Origin: Candidatus Coatesiibacteriota bacterium
GTDB lineage: Bacteria > B130-G9
Direction: 5' to 3'
Length of the DNA stretch: 5,491 nucleotides
Assembly (NCBI GenBank): GCA_016929465.1
Contig: JAFGIT010000363.1
Coordinates: 1 to 5,491 of the forward strand
This document shows, one piece after another, positions 1 to 5,491 of this stretch. A program made the translations under genes and the position numbers. Within the stretch, counting starts at the first letter, position 1. The number at the start of each line of letters is the position of its first letter. Below the pieces are notes generated by a model, which saw only the letters and a list, made by a program, of their open reading frames with translations, was not told the DNA's origin and ran no database searches.

Positions 1-1007
1 AGCAGATGATCCGCCGTGATGGTCCTTTCGAGGTGGATCTGGCCTATACGGTCATCTCCCAGGTGTGCCTGGGCCTGGACGCCGCGCACCGAGTGGGTGT
101 AATCCACCGTGATGTCAAACCGCAAAATATACTCATTACCGAGAACTACGGCGTGAAGATAGTTGACTTAGGGCTTGCGAGGCATTTGGGGGGGAGTTCG
201 GTCTCCCAGACCGGGATCATAATGGGCACCCCGGACTACATGTCGCCCGAGCAGGCGCGCGGGAAAAGCCTGGACGCGCGGTCGGACATCTACTCACTCG
301 GTGTCGTGATGTATGAGATGTTCACAGGGAAGTTGCCATTCACCGGCGAGTCGTCTGTCGCGATTTTGCTGGCTCACATGAGACAGCCACCTGAGTCGCC
401 GATGAGAGTTCGGCCCGACCTTCCGCCGTGGGTGAGCTACATGATCCTGAAGGCGATGGCGAAGAAGCCCAGTGGGAGGTACACCAAGACGACCGAGCTC
501 CTGGGTTACTTCGAGAAAAGCATGGCCGAATCGAAGATGGCCGAGGCAGACGAGAAGCCTGAATTGGCTGAAAAGCCTGAGAAGCAAGAGGCGCAGGAGC
601 CTGAGGTGAAGGTTCCCCATGAGTATTGTCCTTCTGCAGGGGGGCAGACGCATTCAAGGCGGAAGCTCAGATTGCTCTCTATGGCTCTCGTTGCATTCAT
701 CGCAATCCTGACGATCATCGCGATCGTCGTGGTGCGGACTCAGCTGGAGAGCCCGGCACAGATACAGGCGATAATTTCGGACGCGAAGGAGTTCGAGAGG
801 CAGCAGGACTTCGAGAAGGCCTTCGAGGTTTACATCAAAGGGATCAAGGAGCTCCCCGTCTCGATCTCGCTCTATTTCCGGGCGGGGCTGGCGTATGTTC
901 AGTATTTGTCGCACGAGCACCCGGTGCCGCTCGTTATCTCATTGATCGTCATTCTCATCTCACTAATCGCACCACTTTTTTTGATTCAGCAGAGGCTGAG
1001 ACGCTGA
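1..1007 (+). CDS. Membrane-anchored Hanks-type Ser/Thr protein kinase, 5' end outside the window
   Basis: Transfers phosphate from ATP to Ser/Thr of target proteins; the catalytic domain should be cytoplasmic. The frame is open from base 3, so the ATG at 6 (used for numbering) is internal. The missing part should hold the glycine loop, the ATP-binding lysine and helix C. Visible motifs: catalytic loop HRDVKPQN at residues 34-41 (Asp36, Lys38, Asn41), DLG at 54-56 in place of DFG, GTPDYMSPE at 74-82, DIYSLG at 94-99 and the subdomain XI Arg at 158. Residues 64-69 (SSVSQT) offer activation-loop phosphosites. The domain ends near 170, followed by an E/K/P-rich linker (about 171-221), a hydrophobic segment (about 223-243) after a basic stretch, a single TPR-like helical hairpin (about 258-285), and a second hydrophobic segment (about 308-327) ending in QQRLRR. 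No PASTA repeats. The stop lies 6 bases before the next gene. Kinase assignment is firm; the substrate is unknown. Confidence 0.93.
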   Translation, partial: QMIRRDGPFEVDLAYTVISQVCLGLDAAHRVGVIHRDVKPQNILITENYGVKIVDLGLARHLGGSSVSQTGIIMGTPDYMSPEQARGKSLDARSDIYSLGVVMYEMFTGKLPFTGESSVAILLAHMRQPPESPMRVRPDLPPWVSYMILKAMAKKPSGRYTKTTELLGYFEKSMAESKMAEADEKPELAEKPEKQEAQEPEVKVPHEYCPSAGGQTHSRRKLRLLSMALVAFIAILTIIAIVVVRTQLESPAQIQAIISDAKEFERQQDFEKAFEVYIKGIKELPVSISLYFRAGLAYVQYLSHEHPVPLVISLIVILISLIAPLFLIQQRLRR

Positions 1008-1013
1008 GGCTCG

Positions 1014-2192
1014 ATGACACTCAAATCCCCCGTTGCCATCGCCAAGTGCGCTTCCTACTCCCCCGCTGAACTAGATGCCGCAATTTCGCGCGTCTTGGAG
1101 CTCATCGAGATCGAGGAGTCCGGGGACCTCGCCGGGAAGAGGGTGCTTCTCAAAATTAACCACCTGAACGGGACCGCTCCCGAGGCGAGTGCAAACACAC
1201 ATATAGAATTCACGCGCGCTGTCATCAGGCATCTGAAGTCAAGGGGAATTGCGCTCTTCGTATCGGATTCAGCTGGGCCCCTGGAGGACACCTTGGGTTG
1301 CTTCAAGAGGTCTGGATATTCACAGATGTGTGACGAGGAGGGTGTGGAACTTGTCCCGCTATCGAGGGACGGCTATGAGAGGATCGACCTGCCGGATGGG
1401 AGGCAGATCAAGTCAATACTCGTCTCTCGGCTCCTGATGGAGGCGGAGCTCGTGATTTCTCTGCCGAAGATCAAGACGCACGTCCAGACCGTTTTCACGG
1501 GGGCGGTCAAGAATTTCTTCGGTGCAATTCCTCTTGCGGAGCGGCGTCGGCTGCATCGCCTGAATAAGTACGAGCGGTTCAGCGAGTCGATAGTGGACCT
1601 TTATTCCCTTTTCAGCGGTGGCATTGCGATTATGGATGGTGTGGTGGGGATGCAAGGGAATGGCCCGTCGTCCGGCGCGCCGCGAAAGCTCGGCGCGCTG
1701 ATTGCCTCCCGGAACGCTGCGAACCTGGATGTCGTTGCGTGTAGCCTGATCGGATTGTCGTCGGGTCGAGTGCACACGGTCAAGGACACGATTGCGCGCG
1801 GGATGGCTCTGCCGCTCGATGAGATCGAGGTGTTGGGCGACCCCATCTCTGAATTGCGGACTCCATTCGACATCCCGATGCGGCTGTTGCTTCGGGCAAA
1901 TCCGCTTATAGAGAGGGCTACCGACGTTATCCTCGGCGTTCATTCGAGTGCGCTCATTGTCTTGAAGGATAGATGCACTCGGTGTGGTCATTGCCAGAAT
2001 ATCTGTCCGGTAGGGGCCATCACGATTGACAAATGCTGCCGGATAGATTATTCTAAATGTATTAAATGCTACTGTTGTTTCGAGGTTTGCCCATACGATG
2101 CGATCCTTCGTAAGCAGCCGTTTTTGGGTCGCATTGTCTCGAGGTTGTTGGGGCGTAATCGCAGGGGTCAGGGGCAGGATGAAGGTACCTGA
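1014..2192 (+). CDS. DUF362 family protein with C-terminal 2x[4Fe-4S] ferredoxin domain
   Basis: A 392-residue iron-sulfur protein. The DUF362 part spans about residues 5-310. It shows the opening VAIAKCASYS, the family-typical LPKIKTHVQTVFTGAVKNFFG (150-170) and MDGVVGMQGNGPSSGAP (207-223), with NLDVVACSLIGL at 237-248. The last part carries two CX2CX2CX3CP cluster motifs: Cys321/324/327/331 and Cys349/352/355/359. Cys341, 342 and 354 are extra. A basic tail (about 366-385) follows. The family's biochemical role is not well settled; the clusters point to electron transfer or a redox-dependent reaction in the cytoplasm, and no signal peptide is seen. The ATG at 1014 is preceded by GAGG at 1006-1009. 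It lies in the same frame as the kinase gene, separated by that gene's TGA stop and two codons. Its 3' end overlaps the HU-like gene by 14 bases. Family is sure; function is not. Confidence 0.93.
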   Translation: MTLKSPVAIAKCASYSPAELDAAISRVLELIEIEESGDLAGKRVLLKINHLNGTAPEASANTHIEFTRAVIRHLKSRGIALFVSDSAGPLEDTLGCFKRSGYSQMCDEEGVELVPLSRDGYERIDLPDGRQIKSILVSRLLMEAELVISLPKIKTHVQTVFTGAVKNFFGAIPLAERRRLHRLNKYERFSESIVDLYSLFSGGIAIMDGVVGMQGNGPSSGAPRKLGALIASRNAANLDVVACSLIGLSSGRVHTVKDTIARGMALPLDEIEVLGDPISELRTPFDIPMRLLLRANPLIERATDVILGVHSSALIVLKDRCTRCGHCQNICPVGAITIDKCCRIDYSKCIKCYCCFEVCPYDAILRKQPFLGRIVSRLLGRNRRGQGQDEGT

Positions 2193-2460
2193 TCTGGTCA
2201 ATCTAATTTCGGAGCGTGCTTCGCTCCCGGTTGAGCAGACGAAGCCGATGGTGGAGGTGTTCTTCAGGTCGATCAAGAGCGCTCTTAAGGAACACCGCCG
2301 CACGGAGCTCCGTGGATTCGGGGCGTTCGAGGTGAGGGATCGGGAACCTGCGCTCAGGATGAATCCAAAAACAGGCGAGAAGGTGCATGTCGGACAGCGT
2401 CGCAAGGTGGTGTTCAAGCCGAGTCGGCTGCTTGTCGGACGTTTGAGAGGGGGCGCGTGA
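2179..2460 (+). CDS. HU/IHF-family DNA-binding protein
   Basis: A 93-residue nucleoid-associated protein, the normal length for HU or IHF subunits. Family members dimerise, bend DNA and insert the proline at each arm tip between base pairs. The N-terminal helices run from MKVPDLVNLISERASLPVEQ. The signature RGFGAFEVRDRE lies at residues 45-56, the arm tip MNPKTGE at 61-67 (Pro63), and the closing strand and helix are RRKVVFKPSRLL at 74-85. The arm is divergent: where HU usually reads R-x-x-R-x-G-R-N-P, this has R-E-P-A-L-R-M-N-P. The start at 2179 is chosen because homology begins there and AGGGG (2170-2174) sits just upstream; the frame stays open 27 codons further upstream, but that stretch resembles nothing in HU. 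The start lies inside the DUF362 gene (14-base overlap), which suggests translational coupling. Whether it behaves as HU, IHF-alpha or IHF-beta cannot be told. Confidence 0.93.
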   Translation: MKVPDLVNLISERASLPVEQTKPMVEVFFRSIKSALKEHRRTELRGFGAFEVRDREPALRMNPKTGEKVHVGQRRKVVFKPSRLLVGRLRGGA

Positions 2461-2473
2461 GATTAACCTGGGG
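2461..2473 (+). repeat. Imperfect 13-base direct repeat, copy 1
   Basis: GATTAACCTGGGG lies directly after the HU-like stop codon. It matches copy 2 (2530-2542) at 11 of 13 positions; only the central CC/TT differs. Both copies lie in the gap before dnaN, 69 bases apart start to start. Related GATTAA-type words also occur at 2510-2515 (as TTAATC) and at 3830-3835 before guaA. A protein binding site is a possible reading, but no regulator is identified. Confidence 0.45.
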
Positions 2474-2478
2474 TTAAT
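2462..2478. repeat. Perfect inverted repeat ATTAACC-TGG-GGTTAAT
   Basis: The 7-base arms (2462-2468 and 2472-2478) are exactly complementary around a TGG spacer. It begins one base after the stop codon of the HU-like gene. As DNA it could be an operator; as RNA it would be a tight hairpin at the transcript end. No run of T follows, so it is not a typical intrinsic terminator. It shares bases with the inverted repeat at 2466-2489, so the two hairpins could not form together. Confidence 0.6.
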
Positions 2479-2489
2479 ATTATCCAGGT
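2466..2489. repeat. Second inverted repeat ACCTGG-N12-CCAGGT, competing with the first
   Basis: Perfect 6-base arms lie at 2466-2471 and 2484-2489 with a 12-base AT-rich spacer that contains the palindrome TAATATTA (2475-2482). The left arm uses bases of the first inverted repeat, so in RNA the two structures exclude each other. This could be a nested operator, an attenuation-like switch or chance. Confidence 0.45.
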
Positions 2490-2506
2490 GGAATCGCTGA
2501 GATTAT

Positions 2507-2536
2507 TTGTTAATCTTGTCCTGGAAGAGGATTAAT
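2507..2536 (+). promoter_or_regulatory. Weak candidate sigma70-type promoter for dnaN
   Basis: TTGTTA (2507-2512) and ATTAAT (2531-2536) are separated by 18 bases, each matching the -35 and -10 consensus at 4 of 6 positions. The position suits a dnaN transcript with a leader of roughly 60 bases. The surrounding AT richness makes such matches easy to find by chance, so this is only a suggestion. The second GATTAA direct repeat overlaps the proposed -10. Confidence 0.25.
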
Positions 2537-2542
2537 TTGGGG
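2530..2542 (+). repeat. Imperfect 13-base direct repeat, copy 2
   Basis: GATTAATTTGGGG is the partner of the copy at 2461-2473 (11 of 13 identical). It lies 60 bases before the dnaN start. If this is a regulator site, it is placed where it could overlap the dnaN promoter. Confidence 0.45.
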
Positions 2543-2591
2543 ACGATTTGTTCGGTGACATCATCTGCCGATCCAAGATACGTGGATTTTT

Positions 2592-2597
2592 AGGAGG
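2592..2597 (+). promoter_or_regulatory. Strong ribosome binding site of dnaN
   Basis: AGGAGG is a full Shine-Dalgarno core, 5 bases before the ATG at 2603. An in-frame TAG at 2591-2593 overlaps it and rules out any longer dnaN reading. It is the strongest ribosome binding site in the window, in keeping with a clamp made in many copies. Confidence 0.9.
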
Positions 2598-2602
2598 TTT
2601 GC

Positions 2603-3805
2603 ATGAGATTTGTCGCGAAGGCTAAAGACTTTTTGAAGGGATTACAGGACATACAGGGGATAGCGGGTCAGCGGAGCATTAATCCGATGCTCTCTGAGAC
2701 GCTTATCGAGACAGCGGATGATGGAATCACCATATATGCGACCGACCTGACGGTGTCGCTACAGGAACGAGTGAAGGCCGAGGTGGCGGGCGCGGGCTCG
2801 ATCGTGGTTCAGGCTAAGAAGATGTTCGAGATCGCGCGGCAGTTGCCTGAGGAGAAGGTCACCGTCGAGACAATAGATGGGAATTGGCTGAGACTTTCCT
2901 CGGGACATGCCAAATTCAAGATCGTAGGGCTTCCACCCGAGGAGTTCCCGCCGATGCCGGAATATGACCCTTCATGCCTTTCGGAAATCAACTTCAGCGC
3001 GCTCAGGTCGGCATTCGGCAAGATCATCGCCTCGATGTGCGAAAACGACGCTCGCAAGTATCTGAATGGTGGTCTCATGGAGTTAGTCCCTGGGGAGGGG
3101 ACGGTATTCGTTTCGACCGACAGCCATCGGCTTTCATATAAGGTATCCGACATTGGATTCAAGTTGGAGGGTGACAAGCCTGTCCAGTTGATCATTCCCC
3201 GGAAGAGCATGGATGAGATAATGCGTCTCTTTGCAGACGATGAGACGGTCCAAATGGGCCTGGATAGGCGTCGTCTTCTTTTCCGAAGCGATCGTCTGAC
3301 TTTCCTCTCGACGCTTATAGATGCCGATTATCCCGACTACAGGGCTGTAATCCCGAAGTCTTTCAGCTTCAGGGTGAAGGTTCTTCGGGAGGGATTGGAT
3401 GCTGTCTTGAAGCGAGTCTCAGTCTGCTCGGATCCCAGGACCCATCGCGTGCGATTTTTCCTGAAGCCAGGAGCTTTGCAGTTGGTCGGCGAGGACGCTG
3501 AGATAGGCGAGGCGACGGACGAAGTGGAGGCGGAATATGAGGGTGATGGCCTCGCTACGCTTATAGAGAAGCAGAAAAAGGAGCGAGAGGAGCTCAGAAG
3601 AGAGGGCGAGGACAATGTCATCGAGCAGGAGCACGAAGACCGGCTCGAGATAGACTACAACGCTTCGTTCTTCGAGGATGCGCTCAAGAATATCGAGACC
3701 GCGAAGGTGGTCTTCGAGTTCTCCGAGCCGACGTCAGGATGTGTGCTCAAGCCCGACGAGGCTGAGCCTACGCAGTTGGCAATAGTCATGCCAATGGGCC
3801 GTTAG
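2603..3805 (+). CDS. dnaN: DNA polymerase III subunit beta (sliding clamp)
   Basis: Forms the dimeric ring that encircles DNA and tethers the replicative polymerase, and also recruits repair and initiation factors. At 400 residues it is longer than the usual 365-380. Domain I opens with MRFVAKAKDFLKGLQDIQGI and contains ATDLTVSLQ (46-54). Domain II shows ENDARKYLNGGLME (147-160) and the typical STDSHRLSYKVSD (171-183). Domain III includes LIDADYPDYRAVIP (238-251). The C-terminus, IVMPMGR, keeps the Met-Pro-Met of the client-binding pocket but ends Gly-Arg where many clamps end Arg-Leu. The extra length is a charged insertion at about 315-347 between EAEYEGD and LEIDYNASFF, which are normally almost adjacent. 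The start is fixed by AGGAGG and an in-frame stop just upstream. Neighbours are an HU-like gene and guaA, not dnaA and recF. A leading control region with repeats lies at 2461-2602. Confidence 0.97.
   Translation: MRFVAKAKDFLKGLQDIQGIAGQRSINPMLSETLIETADDGITIYATDLTVSLQERVKAEVAGAGSIVVQAKKMFEIARQLPEEKVTVETIDGNWLRLSSGHAKFKIVGLPPEEFPPMPEYDPSCLSEINFSALRSAFGKIIASMCENDARKYLNGGLMELVPGEGTVFVSTDSHRLSYKVSDIGFKLEGDKPVQLIIPRKSMDEIMRLFADDETVQMGLDRRRLLFRSDRLTFLSTLIDADYPDYRAVIPKSFSFRVKVLREGLDAVLKRVSVCSDPRTHRVRFFLKPGALQLVGEDAEIGEATDEVEAEYEGDGLATLIEKQKKEREELRREGEDNVIEQEHEDRLEIDYNASFFEDALKNIETAKVVFEFSEPTSGCVLKPDEAEPTQLAIVMPMGR
3545..3643 (+). other. Charged insertion within domain III of the beta clamp
   Basis: About 33 residues (315-347 of DnaN), rich in Glu, Lys and Arg with little hydrophobic content, lie between two conserved strands of domain III. 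They include IEKQKKEREELRREGED, which looks like a solvent-exposed helix. E. coli beta has only a short turn here. The reading frame and flanking homology are intact, so it is a true insertion and not a frameshift. Its function is unknown; the boundaries are approximate. Confidence 0.75.
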
Positions 3806-3858
3806 CAAAATTATTACCGCGATGCTTCCGATTAACGTAGCGACAGGACATACGGCTG

Positions 3859-5439
3859 ATGACGAATTCAGACCAATTTCCGCGGCACATCACAGGCCAG
3901 CGAGTAGTCGTTCTTGATTTTGGATCACAATACACACAGTTAATCGCGCGTCGAATACGAGAGAGTCGGGTATTCTCTGAGATACTTCCGTATAATGCCC
4001 CGGCTTCCAAGGTCCTCTATGGAGATGTCAGGGGCATAATATTCTCCGGTGGGCCGAGTAACATCTCATCCGAAGATGCATTGCTTCCCGATTCGGAGAT
4101 ACTCGAGGCGGGCATTCCGATTCTCGGTATCTGCTACGGGATGCAGCTTTTGTCCTCGCATTTTGGTGGGCAAATTGGTCGGGCGAGCCGTCGCGAGTAT
4201 GGCAGCGCCCAGTTGTCGATATTGTCTCACGATGGCATTTTCAAGGGTATTCCCGGAGATGGTGGGCGAGAGACGAAGGTCTGGATGAGCCACGGAGACC
4301 GTGTGGAATCGCTTGGCCCTGAGCTCAAGGCCATTGCGGAGACGGGCAATTCCCCACACGCGGCGATCAAGCACATTGATAGGCCGATTTTCGGGGTCCA
4401 ATTCCACCCCGAGGTCGCTCATACTAGAGAGGGCAAGCGAGTCCTCGACAACTTCTTGTTCGAGATATGCAAATGTGAGCCGAGCTGGACCGCGGAGTCC
4501 TTCATCGAACGTGAGATCGCCGAGTGCAGGCGACTCATCGGCGACGGGAAAGTGGTTTGCGCGACGAGTGGCGGGGTGGATTCGACCGTGGTCGCGGCGC
4601 TTCTCTCGAGGGCAATTGGTGACAATCTCGTCGCTATCTTCGTCGATAACGGACTGCTTCGGCAGGACGAGGCGAAGGAGGTTGCTCAGATACTGCGAGA
4701 CGGACTCGGGATAAATCTTATTGTTGTCAGCGCACGAGAGCGATTTTTGTCGTCACTGCGAGGCGTCTCCGACCCGCAGGAGAAGCGCAAGATAATTGGT
4801 AATCTATTCATAGAGCTCTTCGAGGAGTCAGCGAATCCGCTGAAGGATTGTGAATACTTGGCCCAGGGCACGCTGTATCCCGATGTGATAGAGAGCGTCT
4901 CGGTGAAGGGTCCGTCCGCCTTGATCAAGGGTCATCACAACGTCTGGGGCCTGCCGGAGCGGATGAAGCTGAAGTTGATAGAGCCCTTGCGCGAGCTTTT
5001 CAAGGACGAGGTCAGGCTTATCGGCAGAGAGCTCGGGATTCCCGACAGGCTCATCATGCGACAACCGTTCCCTGGCCCCGGGCTTGCTGTGCGGATCATT
5101 GGACCGATAGCGCCGCCGCAGCTGGAAGTCCTGCGGAATGCCGACGCGATTGTGCGCGAGGAGATTGAGAGAGCCGGTCTCGCTGATAGCCTGTGGCAGT
5201 GGTTCGCCGTGTTGCTTCCCGTCAAGAGCGTTGGAGTCATGGGGGACGAACGGACGTATGAGAATGCGGTCGCGATCCGCGTGGTAGAGAGCCTCGATGC
5301 GATGACTGCAGATTGGGCGAGGCTTCCCTATGACGTGCTGGCGACCATCTCTAGCCGCATAATCAATGAGGTTGATGGGGTTAATCGGGTCGTTTATGAT
5401 ATTAGCACCAAGCCGCCGAGCACCATAGAGTGGGAGTGA
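3859..5439 (+). CDS. guaA: GMP synthase (glutamine-hydrolysing)
   Basis: Makes GMP from XMP, ATP and glutamine, giving AMP, pyrophosphate and glutamate: the last step of guanine nucleotide synthesis, in the cytoplasm. At 526 residues it matches the family (E. coli 525). The N-terminal class I glutaminase domain shows DFGSQYTQLIARRIRES (20-36), nucleophile Cys92 in GICYGMQLL, and His183 and Glu185 in QFHPEVAHT. The ATP pyrophosphatase domain has the P-loop SGGVDST at 237-243 and GTLYPDVIES at 337-346. The C-terminal dimerisation domain has MGDERTYENAVAIR (461-474) and ends in the classic KPPSTIEWE. One oddity: the near-invariant SHHNVGGLP reads GHHNVWGLP (358-366). The ATG at 3859 is the first start after an in-frame TAG (3838-3840); only a weak AGGA (3845-3848) precedes it, at 10 bases. 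It follows dnaN by 53 bases with no clear terminator between, so it may share dnaN's transcript. Confidence 0.98.
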   Translation: MTNSDQFPRHITGQRVVVLDFGSQYTQLIARRIRESRVFSEILPYNAPASKVLYGDVRGIIFSGGPSNISSEDALLPDSEILEAGIPILGICYGMQLLSSHFGGQIGRASRREYGSAQLSILSHDGIFKGIPGDGGRETKVWMSHGDRVESLGPELKAIAETGNSPHAAIKHIDRPIFGVQFHPEVAHTREGKRVLDNFLFEICKCEPSWTAESFIEREIAECRRLIGDGKVVCATSGGVDSTVVAALLSRAIGDNLVAIFVDNGLLRQDEAKEVAQILRDGLGINLIVVSARERFLSSLRGVSDPQEKRKIIGNLFIELFEESANPLKDCEYLAQGTLYPDVIESVSVKGPSALIKGHHNVWGLPERMKLKLIEPLRELFKDEVRLIGRELGIPDRLIMRQPFPGPGLAVRIIGPIAPPQLEVLRNADAIVREEIERAGLADSLWQWFAVLLPVKSVGVMGDERTYENAVAIRVVESLDAMTADWARLPYDVLATISSRIINEVDGVNRVVYDISTKPPSTIEWE

Positions 5440-5447
5440 TAAATAAT

Positions 5448-5467
5448 CGCGACTCGGTTGGGTCGTG
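5448..5467. other. Small stem-loop after guaA
   Basis: Bases 5448-5455 can pair with 5460-5467 around a GGTT loop, giving 8 pairs of which two are G-U. It begins 8 bases after the guaA stop. No T-run follows on the + strand, so it is a poor intrinsic terminator for guaA. On the - strand it is followed by ATTATTTAT, which would be a weak terminator for a gene arriving from the right. Either role is uncertain. Confidence 0.3.
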
Positions 5468-5474
5468 TGGGTGA

Positions 5475-5491
5475 ATGAACAAAGGGGACAT
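5475..5491 (+). CDS. Possible first codons of a downstream gene
   Basis: ATG AAC AAA GGG GAC runs off the window edge (M-N-K-G-D). The purine-rich GTGGGTGA just before it could serve as a weak ribosome binding site. With only five codons nothing can be said of the product. The AAAGGGG at 5481-5487 could instead belong to a start just beyond the edge (AT at 5490-5491), although that spacing would be very short. Confidence 0.2.

Noticed and set aside
36-1007. Kinase being a pseudokinase because of DLG instead of DFG
   Set aside because: The metal-binding Asp is kept, the HRD Asp, Lys and Asn are all present, and DLG is found in many active bacterial kinases.
626-1069. 147-codon + strand frame overlapping the end of the kinase gene
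   Set aside because: It runs in another frame through the kinase C-terminus and the DUF362 start; both real genes have clear homology signals, while this product is low-complexity and Arg-rich.
2098-2178. 27-residue N-terminal extension of the HU-like protein
   Set aside because: Homology to HU begins exactly at the ATG at 2179, which has its own ribosome binding site; the upstream codons overlap the DUF362 ferredoxin tail and look like a frame shadow.
1413-2417. Long open frame of 334 codons on the - strand, opposite the DUF362 and HU-like genes
   Set aside because: Its translation shows no recognisable domain, it lies across two well-supported genes, and long antisense frames are common in sequence of this composition.
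2462-2478. Intrinsic terminator after the HU-like gene
   Set aside because: The hairpin is short and followed by ATTATCC, not a run of T, so it does not meet the usual terminator pattern; kept only as an inverted repeat.
2480-2488. TTATCCAGG as a DnaA box marking an origin before dnaN
   Set aside because: It matches the TTATCCACA consensus at 7 of 9 positions, but it is single, lacks the last two bases, and has no cluster of further boxes nearby; dnaA is not in view.
3806-3858. Riboswitch (purine type) ahead of guaA
   Set aside because: The gap is only 53 bases with no conserved aptamer core or extended stems, too short for a purine riboswitch with an expression platform.

Overview
The window holds five protein genes, all on the + strand and closely packed. 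The first is cut by the left edge. They read like a bacterial chromosome of moderate to fairly high G+C with frequent AGG/AGA arginine codons. A ferredoxin-type DUF362 protein, a Hanks-type kinase and a divergent HU-like protein together suggest an anaerobic or uncultivated bacterial lineage. No phylum can be assigned from the sequence alone.

Left block (1-2460) is a probable operon. It starts with the 3' part of a membrane-anchored Ser/Thr protein kinase, whose catalytic domain is followed by a charged linker and two predicted membrane segments around a small TPR-like loop. Six bases later comes a DUF362 protein with a C-terminal pair of [4Fe-4S] cluster motifs. This overlaps by 14 bases a 93-residue HU/IHF-family DNA-binding protein. 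The spacing implies co-transcription and translational coupling of the last two.

The 142-base gap (2461-2602) is AT-rich. It holds an inverted repeat straight after the HU stop codon, a second inverted repeat that competes with it for the same bases, and an imperfect 13-base direct repeat. It ends in a strong AGGAGG ribosome binding site. It is the likely control region of the next gene.

Right block (2603-5439): dnaN, the DNA polymerase III beta sliding clamp, carries an unusual charged insertion in its third domain. After a 53-base gap comes a complete guaA (GMP synthase, glutamine-hydrolysing). dnaN here is not next to dnaA or recF, its common neighbours, within the visible sequence. The last 52 bases hold a small hairpin and perhaps the first codons of another gene.

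The genes cover signalling, probable redox chemistry, nucleoid structure, replication processivity and guanine nucleotide supply. No defence system, mobile element, CRISPR array or RNA gene is visible. The points most worth checking are the clamp insertion, the intergenic repeats and the unusual kinase C-terminus.
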